DNA of 64,000 nt from Streptomyces sp. SM10 (GCF_002910915.1 NZ_NEUF01000160.1:171770-235769); one strand, 5' to 3'; counted from the first letter of the stretch, positions 10,692-19,657 are shown. Numbers and translations are program-made. The notes: generated by a model from the letters alone, not told the origin.

Positions 10692-11480
10692 ATGCCGGAG
10701 AACAGCGGAGTGCGTGGGGTGAAGTCGGCGTCCCGCACCGTCGCGCTGCTCGAACTCCTCGCGGCACGGGGGGACCGGCCGGCCCGCCTCGACGAACTCG
10801 CCGAGGAACTGGGCGTACCGCGCAGCAGCATGTACCAGCTGCTGCGGACCCTGATCGACTGCGGCTGGGTGCGCACCGACACGACGGGGTCCCTCTACGG
10901 CATCGGCATCCGCGCCCTGCACACGGGGACGAGCTATCTGGACAGCGACCCGCACGTCCGCGCGGCCCGCCCCTATCTGGACGAGGCCTCGGACGCGCTC
11001 GGCGAGACGATCCACCTGGCCCGGCTCGACGGGCCCAGCGTGGTCTATCTCGCGACACGCGAGTCCCACGAGTACCGGCGCACCCTCAGCCGGGTCGGCC
11101 GCAGGATCCCGGCCCACGCCGGAGCCCTCGGCAAGGCGCTGCTCGCCGAGCGCCCGGATGACGAACTCCCCCTGCCCGAGGGGCCTCTGACGCCCCGGAC
11201 GGAGCACACGCACACCGACCGCGCCGCCCTGCTCGCGGACCTCGACGGGGTGCGCGAGCGGGGGTACTCCATCGAGCGCGAGGAGACGGTGACGGGCATC
11301 GCGGGGTTCGGGTTCGCTCTGCGGTACGACGCACCGGCCGTCGATGCCATCAGCTGCTCGGTCCCGCTGACACGGCTCGACGAGGAGCACGAGACCCGGG
11401 TCGTGGCGGTCATGCGGGAGATCAGGACGAAGATCGAGAGCGTCCTGTCCCCCGCGTCGGGCGCTCCCGACTGGCGCTGA
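10692..11480 (+). CDS. IclR family transcriptional regulator
   Basis: A 262-aa protein with an N-terminal winged helix-turn-helix (SASRTVALLELLAARGDRPA, then LAEELGVPRSSMYQLLRTL) and a C-terminal GAF-like IclR effector domain (HAGALGKALLAE, RERGYSIEREETVTGIAGFG). IclR proteins commonly control sugar-acid and aromatic catabolism and often act as repressors released by a pathway metabolite. It is transcribed divergently from kdgD-gntP-gudD and so probably controls them. The ATG at 10692 is preferred because AGGA lies 7 nt upstream; a GTG at 10686 is an alternative. It ends convergently with the next gene, 42 bases away. Confidence 0.9.
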   Translation: MPENSGVRGVKSASRTVALLELLAARGDRPARLDELAEELGVPRSSMYQLLRTLIDCGWVRTDTTGSLYGIGIRALHTGTSYLDSDPHVRAARPYLDEASDALGETIHLARLDGPSVVYLATRESHEYRRTLSRVGRRIPAHAGALGKALLAERPDDELPLPEGPLTPRTEHTHTDRAALLADLDGVRERGYSIEREETVTGIAGFGFALRYDAPAVDAISCSVPLTRLDEEHETRVVAVMREIRTKIESVLSPASGAPDWR

Positions 11481-11522
11481 TCCGCGCACGTCCGGAACAC
11501 CCGGCAGGCGTCCTCCCCGGTG

Positions 11523-12740
11523 TCAGCCGCAGGGCGCGTCGAGTGCGTTCAGGAGCCGGTCGACGTCGTCGTCGCACGTGTAGGGCGCGAGACCGACCCG
11601 TACGCCGCCCTCGTCGCCCAGCCCGAGCCGCCGGGACGCCTCCAGCGCGTAGAACGATCCCGCCGGTGCGTCCACACCGCGCTCGGCCAGCTGCCGGGAC
11701 ACATCCCCCGGGGCCCTGCCCGCCACCGTGAACAGGGTGGTCGGGGTGCGCCGTGACGCGCGCGAGTGCACCGTGACGCCGTCCAGCCTCGCCAGCCCCT
11801 CCTCGATGCGGCCGCGCAGCCGGTCCTCGTGCGAGGCGAGCGCCGTGAACGCGCGCTCCAGACCTTCGCGCCGGCTTCCGGCGCCGGGGGCGAGGCCGGC
11901 GAGGAAGTCCACGGCCGCCGTCGCACCCGCCAGCAGTTCGTAGGGGAGCGTGCCGAGCTCGAAGCGCTCGGGCACGGCGTCGGAGGAGGGCAGCAGCTTG
12001 TCCGGCCTCAGCCTCTCCAGCAGTTCGCGCCGCCCGGTCAGGACGCCGAGATGCGGTCCGAGGAACTTGTACGGCGAGCAGACCAGGGTGTCGGCGCCGA
12101 GTGCGGCCAGATCGACCGTGACGTGCGAGGCGTAGTGCACCGCGTCGACGTGGAACAGGGCGCCCGCCCCGTGCACCAGCGCAGCGAGGGCCGGAACGTC
12201 GGGGCAGGTGCCGATGAGGTTGGAGGCGGCGGTGACGGCGACGAGCCGGGTGCGGGACGACAGCACGGCCTCGACGTGTCCGGCGTCCAGCTCACCCGTC
12301 GCGGGGTCGAAGTCGGCCCGGCGGACCGTCGCCCCCACCGCCTCGGCGGCTTGGACCCAGGGCCGGATGTTCGAGTCATGGTCCAGCCGGGACACCACGA
12401 CCTCGTCCCCCGGACCCCACTCCTTGGCCAGGGTGCGCGCCAGGTCGTAGACGAGCTGTGTGGCGCTGCGCCCGAACACCACCGTGTCGGCCTCCGAGCC
12501 GAGCAGATCGGCCAGGGCCCCGCGCGCGCCGGCCACGATCGCCTCGGCGTTGCGCCCTCCTTCCGTGAGCACGCCGCGGTTGGCCAGCGGGCGGGTGAGG
12601 GCCCCGGTGATCGCGTCGACGACCTGCTGGGGCGTCTGGGTGCCACCGGGTGCGTCGAAGCGGGCGGTTCCCGCCTTCAACGCAGGGAAGCAGGCGCGGA
12701 TCGCCTCCACGTCGAGGGTGTGGCCGGTCTCGCTGTTCAA
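11523..12740 (-). CDS. Cysteine desulfurase-like class V aminotransferase
   Basis: A 405-aa PLP enzyme of fold type I, close to the 'cysteine desulfurase-like, TIGR01976' group by overall pattern. An early FDAPGGTQTPQQVVDA motif, the substrate/PLP region FGRSATQLVYDLARTL, the HVDAVHYASH aspartate, and CSPYKFLGPHLGVL with the PLP lysine are all present. No active-site loop cysteine of classic IscS/SufS type is obvious, so desulfurase activity is uncertain. Start: a TTG at 12740 with GGAG 6 nt upstream fits best, and no ATG or GTG lies at the homology boundary. Upstream in the same direction is the 55-codon aldehyde dehydrogenase scar. Confidence 0.85.
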   Translation of the reverse strand: MNSETGHTLDVEAIRACFPALKAGTARFDAPGGTQTPQQVVDAITGALTRPLANRGVLTEGGRNAEAIVAGARGALADLLGSEADTVVFGRSATQLVYDLARTLAKEWGPGDEVVVSRLDHDSNIRPWVQAAEAVGATVRRADFDPATGELDAGHVEAVLSSRTRLVAVTAASNLIGTCPDVPALAALVHGAGALFHVDAVHYASHVTVDLAALGADTLVCSPYKFLGPHLGVLTGRRELLERLRPDKLLPSSDAVPERFELGTLPYELLAGATAAVDFLAGLAPGAGSRREGLERAFTALASHEDRLRGRIEEGLARLDGVTVHSRASRRTPTTLFTVAGRAPGDVSRQLAERGVDAPAGSFYALEASRRLGLGDEGGVRVGLAPYTCDDDVDRLLNALDAPCG

Positions 12741-12817
12741 GGGGGACTCCGGGAGGGGAAGGGGCGGACTGGTGGAACGGCGCGGGGCGGCGGAACGGCT
12801 CGGCTGCCTACGGCACG

Positions 12818-12985
12818 TCAGAAGGGACAGCGCTCGATGGCGGCCAGAGCGGTGACCCACTGCATCTCGAAGAAGGTGTCCGGACTCGCCCTGCCGCCGC
12901 CGCCCGCGGCACGCCAGGAGCCGTCGAAGATCTTCGCCGACCAGCTCGGCCCGGATGCCGCGGAGGCGGAGTCTGTGCTGGTCAT
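12818..12985 (-). pseudogene. Aldehyde dehydrogenase reduced to a 55-codon scar
   Basis: A 55-codon frame opens with SWSAKIFDGSWRAAGGG, which fits the N-terminus of benzaldehyde-dehydrogenase-like (XylC-type) aldehyde dehydrogenases. It runs straight into FFEMQWVTALAAIERCPF, which fits their extreme C-terminus. Around 430 residues in between, including the catalytic cysteine and glutamate, are gone. The reading frame and both gene ends survive. I first considered a ribosomal peptide precursor because it is short, ends in CPF and lies next to a PLP enzyme, but the dehydrogenase match at both ends explains it better. No gene is seen in 12986-13268. Confidence 0.65.
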
Positions 12986-13268
12986 GAGAGTCCTTGGGGG
13001 CAGTCGGGTGCGGTTCGGCCGGTGGGGAGCTCGGGCGGCCCGGTCCTGCGATTGCACCACAGGGCTCGCGGACCCTCGCCCTCGCGGGAGGCCGCGGCGG
13101 GGGCGTCCACCGCCCCGCGCTCCTCGGCTCCCCGGCGCACGTGGAGGACGGCGCGTACGGAGGACTCCGGCCCCCGGACACAGCGGAGCGGGAGACCGTC
13201 GCCTCCGACGGCCCCCCGTTCCGGGCGAGCGGGCGGCAGGCCGTCGCCCCGGCACCACTGGCCCCTGC

Positions 13269-13322
13269 GCCCGGCCGCCCCGGAAGGTTCCGGGGCGGCC
13301 GGGCCCCCGGAACCTTCCGGGG
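13269..13322 (-). terminator. Tandem hairpins after pectate lyase
   Basis: The first hairpin has 17-bp perfect arms at 13269-13285 and 13288-13304. A second, CCCCGGAA-CC-TTCCGGGG, follows at 13305-13322. Both lie within 62 bases of the pectate lyase stop codon and should end its leftward transcript. Confidence 0.8.
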
Positions 13323-13330
13323 CCTCGCCG

Positions 13331-14860
13331 CTATCCGGCGTACGTCTCGAACTCGGCGACCCTCGGGGTCCCCGTCGAGCCGGTGATCTCGAACGTGAGC
13401 TTCTTCAGCGAGGTCGTGGGGATGGTGATCGCACCCGCCCCGCTGCCGGAGGTCAGGACGGCACCGGTGTCACCGTTCAGGAGCCTCCAGGAGCCGATCG
13501 CGGAACCCGACGCCTCCTTGATGGCGACCTTGGACACGGAGGTGGCGGTGGACCACTTGACCGAGACGGAACCGGTCGAGCCGACCGGTGACCAGTAGGT
13601 GCTCAGGTTGCCGTCCCGGACGTTGCCGTAGCTCGTCCCGGACGCCTTGCTGGAGCCGTCGGCCCCGGCCGTGAGGCTGAGGTTGGTCCCGCTCGGCTGG
13701 GTGGGGTCGGGCGTGGGGTCCGTCGGGTCCGGGGTCGGCGTCGGCGTCGTCGGCGAGCAGCTGCCGTCCGACACCTTCAGGCCCTTGCCGGCGCCCGCCG
13801 TCTGGCCCACGACGCTCGGTACGCAGCTCGCGTCGTCCAGGCTGAACGCGTAGGGAATGCTGACCGTGGTGTTGGACGTCGGGTCCGGACCCGCCGGGTT
13901 GTTGTCGTCGGCGTGCTCGGACCAGGTCACGTTGTCGAAGATGTTGTTGCTGACCTGCCAGTACCCGGCCGCGTCGGTGTAGAAGGTGCCCAGGACGTCC
14001 TTGGAGTCCTTGAAGTAGTTGTTGTCGACCTTCGCCTTCGCCCCGGCCCGGGAGTTGATGCCGGACTTGGTGAGGTTCACGTAGTAGTTGTTGTACATGT
14101 GGGCGATGCCGCCGCGCAGCAGGGGAGCGCGCGAGTCGATGTTCTCGTACAGGTTGTGGTGGTACGTGATGAACCCGTTGGAGAGCTCGGTCTCGCTGGA
14201 CCCGACGAGGCCGCCGCGGCCGGAGTTGCGCAGGGTGCTGTAGGACAGCGTGACGTACCGCGTGTTGTCCTTCATGTCGAAGAGCCCGTCGTAGCCTTCC
14301 GACTCGCCGCCCGACGCCTCGAGCGTGGTGTGGTCGACCCAGACGTTGCGGACGTCGCTCTCCATGCCGATGGCGTCACCGCCGTTGGACGTGGGCGAGC
14401 CGGACTTCTTGACGTTCTTGACCGTCACGTTCTGGATGATGATGTTGCTGGACTCACGGATGTGGATGCCCAGCTGGTCGAAGACGGCACCGCTGCCGAC
14501 ACCGACGATCGTGACGTTGCTGATCTGCTTGAGCTCGATCACCCCGGCGGCGGTGTTGCAGCTGTCGCCCGACACCTTCGCGGTGTTGCCGTGGTTGATC
14601 GTCCCCTCGACCTCGATGATGATCGGGGTGCTGTCGCTGGCCCGGTTGCACAGGGCCGTGTGGATCGCGGTACCGGTGGTGGCCCGCACCGTCTGTCCTC
14701 CGGCCCCGCCGGTGGTTCCGCCGTTCTGAGTCGCGTAGCCGGTGGCGCCACCCGCTACCGCGGCCGACGCCTCGGGCATCGTCAGGACCACGCCGGTCGC
14801 GCCCGCGACCGCCATCGTGGCCACTGCCGCATACAGTCGCCGTGCGACTGATCGTCTCAT
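13331..14860 (-). CDS. Secreted pectate lyase (PL1) with C-terminal F5/8C-like domain
   Basis: A 509-aa secreted enzyme that cleaves polygalacturonate by beta-elimination. A signal peptide (RRLYAAVATMAVAGATGVVLT, cleaved near ASAA) is followed by a right-handed beta-helix: NVTIVGVGSGAVF, then IIIQNVTVKNV, then NVWVDHTTLE (the vWiDH region), then HHNLYENIDSRAPLLRGG. The last is the family's conserved RxPxxR-type segment. A Pro/Thr linker (TPTPTPDPTDPTPDPTQP) leads to about 110 residues resembling a discoidin/F5-8C carbohydrate-binding module (LSTYWSPVGSTGSVSVKW). It stands alone with a terminator below and a 12-bp LacI-like palindrome 265 bases upstream. It points to growth on plant cell walls. 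Confidence 0.93.
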   Translation of the reverse strand: MRRSVARRLYAAVATMAVAGATGVVLTMPEASAAVAGGATGYATQNGGTTGGAGGQTVRATTGTAIHTALCNRASDSTPIIIEVEGTINHGNTAKVSGDSCNTAAGVIELKQISNVTIVGVGSGAVFDQLGIHIRESSNIIIQNVTVKNVKKSGSPTSNGGDAIGMESDVRNVWVDHTTLEASGGESEGYDGLFDMKDNTRYVTLSYSTLRNSGRGGLVGSSETELSNGFITYHHNLYENIDSRAPLLRGGIAHMYNNYYVNLTKSGINSRAGAKAKVDNNYFKDSKDVLGTFYTDAAGYWQVSNNIFDNVTWSEHADDNNPAGPDPTSNTTVSIPYAFSLDDASCVPSVVGQTAGAGKGLKVSDGSCSPTTPTPTPDPTDPTPDPTQPSGTNLSLTAGADGSSKASGTSYGNVRDGNLSTYWSPVGSTGSVSVKWSTATSVSKVAIKEASGSAIGSWRLLNGDTGAVLTSGSGAGAITIPTTSLKKLTFEITGSTGTPRVAEFETYAG

Positions 14861-15124
14861 GTTCGTGTCCCCATTCGTCTTCGCATGCTGAGGTGATCAG
14901 CTGCTTCGTGCCGCGGTCGCAACGGCGTACCTCCGGGGCTGCCGGCCCGGTCGAGGGGCAGCCTCACAGGCTGGTTGTGCAGGTACCTTTCGATGCGTCC
15001 GGGACGGCCGTTCAGCCGTGTCCCGGACCCTGGGCAGGCCGTTGCCGTTCCGGTGGCGGCTCGTGCACGTACGTCGCGAAGGCCGTCGCGACGGACGCTT
15101 CCACCGGAACGGCGCCCAGAAGGG

Positions 15125-15136
15125 GAAAGCGCTTTC
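15125..15136. promoter_or_regulatory. GAAAGCGCTTTC palindrome (LacI-family operator type)
   Basis: A perfect 12-bp palindrome with the central CG typical of LacI/GalR operators, 265 bases upstream of the pectate lyase start in a 666-base gene-free stretch (14861-15526). Such sites mediate catabolite or substrate control of polysaccharide genes in actinomycetes. Nothing else recognisable was seen in this stretch. Confidence 0.45.
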
Positions 15137-15526
15137 TGTCCGTGACAATAGAGCGGCCCGGTTCCGACTGACAAGGTTCATGACACTTGTGAATCGCTGC
15201 TTCCGCATGCCTCGCCCGGCCACCCGCACCCCCCGGGGGCCACAGACCGCCACGAAGGGCATGGACCGCCCAACTCTTGTGCTGGTGAGGCGACTTGGTA
15301 CGCAGATCAGCTCGGCCGGATGTGCGAGCGAGCCGGTCTGTCACGGAGAGCAGCGGCCACCCGCGCGGACGGGCCGGTCGGCCGGCGCACAGGTGGGTCC
15401 GGGGAACGCTCCCCCCGACGGGACACCCGCCGTCTGCCCGACCGCCGAGTGCCGTCCGCCGGGTGCGTACACCGCACCTCACGAGCCGCCCGTCCGCCGG
15501 GCGCCCGCGTCACGCACCCCGCGTGT

Positions 15527-16050
15527 TCACGCGTCGAGACCTCCCCGTTTGCCGAGCCGGCTCGCGATGACGTTGCGCTGGATCTCGTTGGTCCCCTCCC
15601 CCACGATCATCAGCGGTGCGTCCCGGAAGTAGCGCTCCACGTCGAACTCGGTCGGGTAGCCGTAGCCGCCGTGGATGCGTGCGGCGTCGAAAGCGATCTG
15701 CATGGCCGTCTCCGAGGCGAACAGCTTGGCCATGCCGGCCTCCGTGTCCACCCGGCGCCCCGCGTCCGCCTCCTGGGCGGCGCACAGGGTGAGTTGACGG
15801 GCCGCTGTGAGCGAGGTGGCCATGTCGGCGAGGTAGCTGCCGACGGAGTGGTGCTGCCAGATCGGCTTCCCGAAGGTCTCCCGCTCCTGGGCGTAGGCGA
15901 GGGAGTCCTCCAGTGCGGCGCGTCCGACGCCCAGGGCACGGGCCGCGACCAGGAGGCGGCCGGTCTCAGCCCTTTCGCCTTCGCACTGTGCTGACGATGA
16001 ACTGCTCGTCCTCGGACAGGATGTCGAGGGTGCTCCTGTGATGCGGCCTC
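15527..16050 (-). pseudogene. Acyl-CoA dehydrogenase with internal deletion and frameshift
   Basis: The C-terminal half of an acyl-CoA dehydrogenase is well preserved: a long helix with YAQERETFGKPIWQHHSVG, then ARIHGGYGYPTEFDVERYFRD and the family-typical GEGTNEIQRNVIASRLGKRG end. Upstream, a different frame carries LDILSEDEQFIVSTVRR, which fits the N-terminal helix of such enzymes and then meets a stop. So roughly 200 codons of the middle, including most of the FAD and acyl-CoA pocket, are missing and the two ends are out of frame. The gene would follow the CoA-transferase directly in a leftward operon. Confidence 0.75.
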
Positions 16051-16082
16051 CTTGCCGCAGGTCCTGCTGGTGTGCCTGGTGG

Positions 16083-17291
16083 TCAGATGGCGCCGTGGGC
16101 ACGCAGTTCGCCGATCCGGGCGGGCGTGTAGCCCAGGTGGGCCAGGATCCGGTCGGTGTGCTCGCCGAGCGCGGGCACGGCGTCCATGCGCGGGGGCGTG
16201 CCGGCCAGGTCGACGGGCGGCACCAGGGCCGTCACCGTCCCGCCGCCGGGTACGGTCACCTCCCGCCAGCGGTCCCGGGCTGCCAGCACGGGGTGCTCGA
16301 GGAACTGCTTGACGTCGTTGACCGGGGCGTTGGCGATGCCGATGGAGTCGAGCAGCTCCATCACCTCGGTGCTGTCCGACAGGCCGATCCGCCCGGCCAC
16401 CAGCGCGTCGACCTCGTCGCGGTGGCTCACCCGGGCGGACCCGGTGGCGAAGCGCGGGTCGTCGGCGAGGCCGGGGGCGCCGAGGAACCGCTCGCACAGG
16501 GCGGCCCATTCGCGCTCGTTCTGCACGGAGAGCAGGACGTCCTTGTCGTCGGCCGCGGTGTACGTGCCGTACGGGGCGATGGTGGCGTGCCGGGTGCCGA
16601 CCCTGGGCGGCTGGGTGCCGCTGTACGCCGTGTAGTACGCGGGCTGGCCCATCCATTCCGCCAGCGCCTCGAACAGCGAGACCTCGACGGCGCGCACGGA
16701 TCCGCGGGTGGCGCGCGTGAACAGGGCGGTGAGGATGCCGCTGTAGGCGTACATGCCCGCGGCGATGTCGGCGACCGACACCCCGGCCCGGGCGGCCTCC
16801 TGAGCGCTGCCGGTCAGGGAGACGAGGCCGGTCTGGCACTGCACCAGGAGGTCGTAGGCCTTGCGATCCGCCCACGGCCCGGTCGATCCGTATCCGGTGA
16901 CGGAACAGGGGATCAGTGAGGGGAAGCGCTTCGCGAGGTCGTCGGCTCCCAAACCCATGCGCGCGGCGGCGCCGGGCGCGAGGTTCTGCACGAACACGTC
17001 GGCCTGGCCGAGGAGTTCCTCCAGGACCTGCCGCCCCTCCGTCGACTTCAGGTCCAGGGTCACCGACTCCTTGGACCGGTTCAGCCACACGAAGTAGCTG
17101 GACTGGCCGTGCACCGTGGTGTCGTACGCCCGGGCGAAGTCTCCGCCGCCCGGGCGCTCCACCTTGATCACCCGCGCGCCGAGGTCGGCGAGCTGACGGG
17201 TGGCGAAGGGGGCGGCCACCGCCTGCTCGACGCTCACGACCGTGATGCCTGAGAGCGGCAGGTCATCGGCGGGCGCTGCGTTCTCTGCCAT
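16083..17291 (-). CDS. CaiB/BaiF family acyl-CoA transferase (class III)
   Basis: A 402-aa family III CoA-transferase. It has the N-terminal VVSVEQAVAAPFATRQLADLG and RVIKVERPGGGDFAR segments, and a catalytic aspartate at about residue 175 in SVADIAAGMYAYSGI. It moves CoA between two carboxylic acids. The start at 17291 has a strong GGAGGA site. Acyl-CoA dehydrogenase and CitE-like remnants flank it, so it once worked in an organic-acid or short-chain-acyl degradation route. It is the only gene of that locus that still looks complete. The substrate is unknown. Confidence 0.9.
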   Translation of the reverse strand: MAENAAPADDLPLSGITVVSVEQAVAAPFATRQLADLGARVIKVERPGGGDFARAYDTTVHGQSSYFVWLNRSKESVTLDLKSTEGRQVLEELLGQADVFVQNLAPGAAARMGLGADDLAKRFPSLIPCSVTGYGSTGPWADRKAYDLLVQCQTGLVSLTGSAQEAARAGVSVADIAAGMYAYSGILTALFTRATRGSVRAVEVSLFEALAEWMGQPAYYTAYSGTQPPRVGTRHATIAPYGTYTAADDKDVLLSVQNEREWAALCERFLGAPGLADDPRFATGSARVSHRDEVDALVAGRIGLSDSTEVMELLDSIGIANAPVNDVKQFLEHPVLAARDRWREVTVPGGGTVTALVPPVDLAGTPPRMDAVPALGEHTDRILAHLGYTPARIGELRAHGAI

Positions 17292-17345
17292 GCGTTGTCC
17301 TCCGGAGATGTCGGTGAGCCGAGCGGGAGTACCATCATGTGCATT

Positions 17346-17575
17346 CATGTGAAGGCAATCGACCGGCGCCGGGCCCTGACCCTGTCGGTCACACTGATGA
17401 GCGCGGGCTCCCTGACCATCGTCCACCCCCCGGCCACGACGTCATCGGCCTCCGGGCCCCGGCCCTGCTGGTCCTGGCGTGGCTGGCCCAGGCCTCTCCG
17501 TGGGCGGCGCATTCGGCTCCAGCGCCTCCTACCTCTCGGAGATCGCCCCGCGGGGCGGCGCGGTTTCCACTCCAG
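17346..17575 (+). pseudogene. MFS metabolite symporter remnant, frameshifted
   Basis: Parts of an MFS transporter of the metabolite:H+ symporter type are spread over three frames. RRRALTLSVTLMSAGSL is in one, VIGLRAPALLVLAWLAQ in a second, and LSVGGAFGSSASYLSEIAPRG in a third, with RRGFHSS back in another. The first ~70 residues and everything after the fourth membrane segment are missing, so at least two frameshifts and two deletions have occurred. The remnant runs directly into CitE-like sequence. Confidence 0.65.
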
Positions 17576-17966
17576 TTGCGTGGACCTCGCCGCGCAGCTC
17601 GGAGTCGCCCACGACGACACCCTGGCCCTGGCGCACGCACGTTCACGCGTCGTCCTCGCCTCGGCGGCGGCCGGGATCAGCCCCCCGGTGGACGGCGTCA
17701 TGGCCACCGTCCGGGGCCCGGAGACTCTGGCCGCGGACACGGCCCACGCACGTCGGCCGGGATTCTCGGGCAAGCTCTGCGTCCATCCGGCCCAGATCGC
17801 CACGGTCGCCGCCGGCTTCGCCCCGACGGACGGCGGCCCGCGCTGGGCGCGGTCGGTCCTGGAGGCCGGGGAGGCGGTGACGACGGTCGACGGCCACAGG
17901 GTCGACAGGCCGGTGCTGGAACGCGCACGGAGGATCCTGGGGCAGGCCGTGGACACCGGGGGGTGA
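17576..17966 (+). pseudogene. CitE/HpcH-type lyase C-terminal remnant
   Basis: About 130 codons match the C-terminal half of a HpcH/HpaI aldolase/citrate-lyase-beta-like CoA-ester lyase: VDLAAQLGVAHDDT, SRVVLASAAAGISPPVDGV, then GFSGKLCVHPAQI with the family's HP motif. The N-terminal half with the Mg2+-binding arginine/glutamate positions is absent and is replaced by transporter sequence. Divergent from the CoA-transferase, it fits a lost itaconate- or mesaconate-like CoA pathway, though the exact route cannot be fixed. Confidence 0.7.
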
Positions 17967-18047
17967 CGGCCGGCTCCCTGCTCACGGAGGAGGAACGGGC
18001 CCCGGACGGCGCCGACACGGCCTGCGCGTGGCGGTGGGCGGGGTCGT

Positions 18048-18107
18048 CCGAGGCCGGTGCGCGGGCTCCGAGGCCGGTGCGCGGGCTCCGGGGCCGGTGC
18101 GCGGGCC
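18048..18107. repeat. Three 20-bp GC-rich tandem repeats
   Basis: Three near-identical 20-bp units (CCGAGGCCGGTGCGCGGGCT type, the third with one change) lie between the CitE remnant and the 470-aa unknown gene. Nothing else recognisable is seen in 17967-18244. Confidence 0.7.
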
Positions 18108-18244
18108 CTTCCCCGCCCCCGGACGCGCCCCGGACGCGCCCCGGAAAAGGTGTGGATCCCACGGACGGCCCCGGCTAGGCTCCCGCCGATGACTACTCGA
18201 CGTGTTCGCAGATTGGGGGTCCCGTCCGCGCAAGGTGAGTGCTG

Positions 18245-19657
18245 ATGCTCACCGGAACCGCGTGCGGAGATTCCCGCATTTCCCTCTGGCTGCACGTGCG
18301 CGACGTCGCCGTGCCGCCCCTCATGATCCGGACGGCGACGGCCCGGCGCACCGTCGGTGACTGGGCGGGGGCGTGTGCCGCCGCCGGATTCGACGTCGAC
18401 CTCGACCTGCGTCACGTCTCGCGGGTCCACGGCCGTGACACAGCGGCCCGCCTCCGGTCGGACCTGCGCCGGCTCGCACCCGACCTGCTGCGGTGGCACC
18501 TGCCGAGGACCGCACCCGACGGCTTCCTGCGGCCGGGCACGACACTCGTCCTCGCCCGGTACGAGGAACCCGGCCGCTCACGCCCGGTGGACCTCGTGGC
18601 CCGCACCGCCCCGGCGTGGGCGGACGCCGGGCAGCGGATCAGCCTCGCCGTGTGGGACGGTCCGGTTCCGCCCGGCCGGGGGTCCGGACCGCGCGGCTAC
18701 CGCGCCCCCGACCGGCGATTCCGCCTGGACCTGCACCGCCATCTGTGGGACGCCGGCCGCAGCGACGAACTGCGCGGGCGTTCGGGGGCCGGCGCCCCCG
18801 CCTTGCCCGCCCCCGCGTGGGCGTCTCCGGTACCGGACCAGGAGCGCTTCGCCCTCGGCAGATGGGCCGCCGAGGCGGCGCTGCTGCTGACGGCGCAGGG
18901 GCGTGCCGACAAGGGCCCGGTCACGGTCCGGCTCGGCGCCCGGCGCCGTGTCCTGCTGGACGTACGCCCTTCTCCGGTGGCCCCAGGGGAAGGTGACGGG
19001 ACGCCGGAGGTGCGGTCGGCCCGCGTCGTGCGGGCGGGCGCCTGTGCCGGGCTCCCCGTCCTGCCCGACGCCGCCACCTGGGTCCTGCCCGATCTGGAGC
19101 TGCTGCGCGGCGGTTGGATCGCGGCCGACCGGCTGCACCCCCTGGTCGCGTCGGCCCTGGCACCCGGGGCGTGTTCGGGCGGCCCCGGCGCCGACACGGA
19201 CACCACTGTCGTGCCGCGCACCGTGGAGTGCCGCGGCTCCAGGCACCGGATCGGCCTGGTCGACGGGGTGCTGGCCCCACTGGACCACGACCCCGCCGAG
19301 GTCCGGCGGGAGGAACTCCTCGCCGCGCTCACCGGCACACCGCTCCCCTGTCTCCAGGTCATCGACGCGGCGCACCGCAGTCCTGAGTGGCTCACCGACG
19401 TCTGCGACCGGCTCGCGCACGGGGATTCCGCCGGCGCGCTGGCCCGGATCGAGAGCACGCTCGGGGCCGGTGCGCTCCTGCGCGACGGCGAGCTGCGCGA
19501 CGCACTCCACCAGGCCGCCCGACGGCGGGTCGGGCACGGCCTGTTCAGGTCCGGGCTGACCGGTGGCGGCCCCCGGCGGCAGGAGCCGCCCGGTGGGACG
19601 CCGTACCGCCTCACCCCCCACCCTTCCCGGTCCCGTCCCCGGCGAGCCTCTCCCTGA
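18245..19657 (+). CDS. Unknown 470-aa protein upstream of MoxR-type ATPase
   Basis: I do not recognise this family. The protein is soluble-looking, rich in Ala, Arg and Asp, with no signal peptide or membrane span. Its N-terminal part (RISLWLHVRDVAVPPLMIRTATARR) and a central segment LHRHLWDAGRSDELR look ordered; the last 60 residues are Arg/Pro-rich and probably disordered. It is followed after 104 bases by the MoxR/VWA chimera in the same direction. MoxR-VWA operons often include such a third, lineage-specific partner, so a role as an adaptor or substrate of the ATPase is plausible but unproven. The ATG at 18245 is preferred over a GTG at 18239 by spacing to AAGG. Confidence 0.7.
   Translation: MLTGTACGDSRISLWLHVRDVAVPPLMIRTATARRTVGDWAGACAAAGFDVDLDLRHVSRVHGRDTAARLRSDLRRLAPDLLRWHLPRTAPDGFLRPGTTLVLARYEEPGRSRPVDLVARTAPAWADAGQRISLAVWDGPVPPGRGSGPRGYRAPDRRFRLDLHRHLWDAGRSDELRGRSGAGAPALPAPAWASPVPDQERFALGRWAAEAALLLTAQGRADKGPVTVRLGARRRVLLDVRPSPVAPGEGDGTPEVRSARVVRAGACAGLPVLPDAATWVLPDLELLRGGWIAADRLHPLVASALAPGACSGGPGADTDTTVVPRTVECRGSRHRIGLVDGVLAPLDHDPAEVRREELLAALTGTPLPCLQVIDAAHRSPEWLTDVCDRLAHGDSAGALARIESTLGAGALLRDGELRDALHQAARRRVGHGLFRSGLTGGGPRRQEPPGGTPYRLTPHPSRSRPRRASP

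Noticed and set aside
12818-12985. Possible RiPP precursor peptide next to a PLP enzyme
   Set aside because: Both ends match the termini of aldehyde dehydrogenases, so a deletion scar explains it better; no RiPP modification enzyme is nearby.
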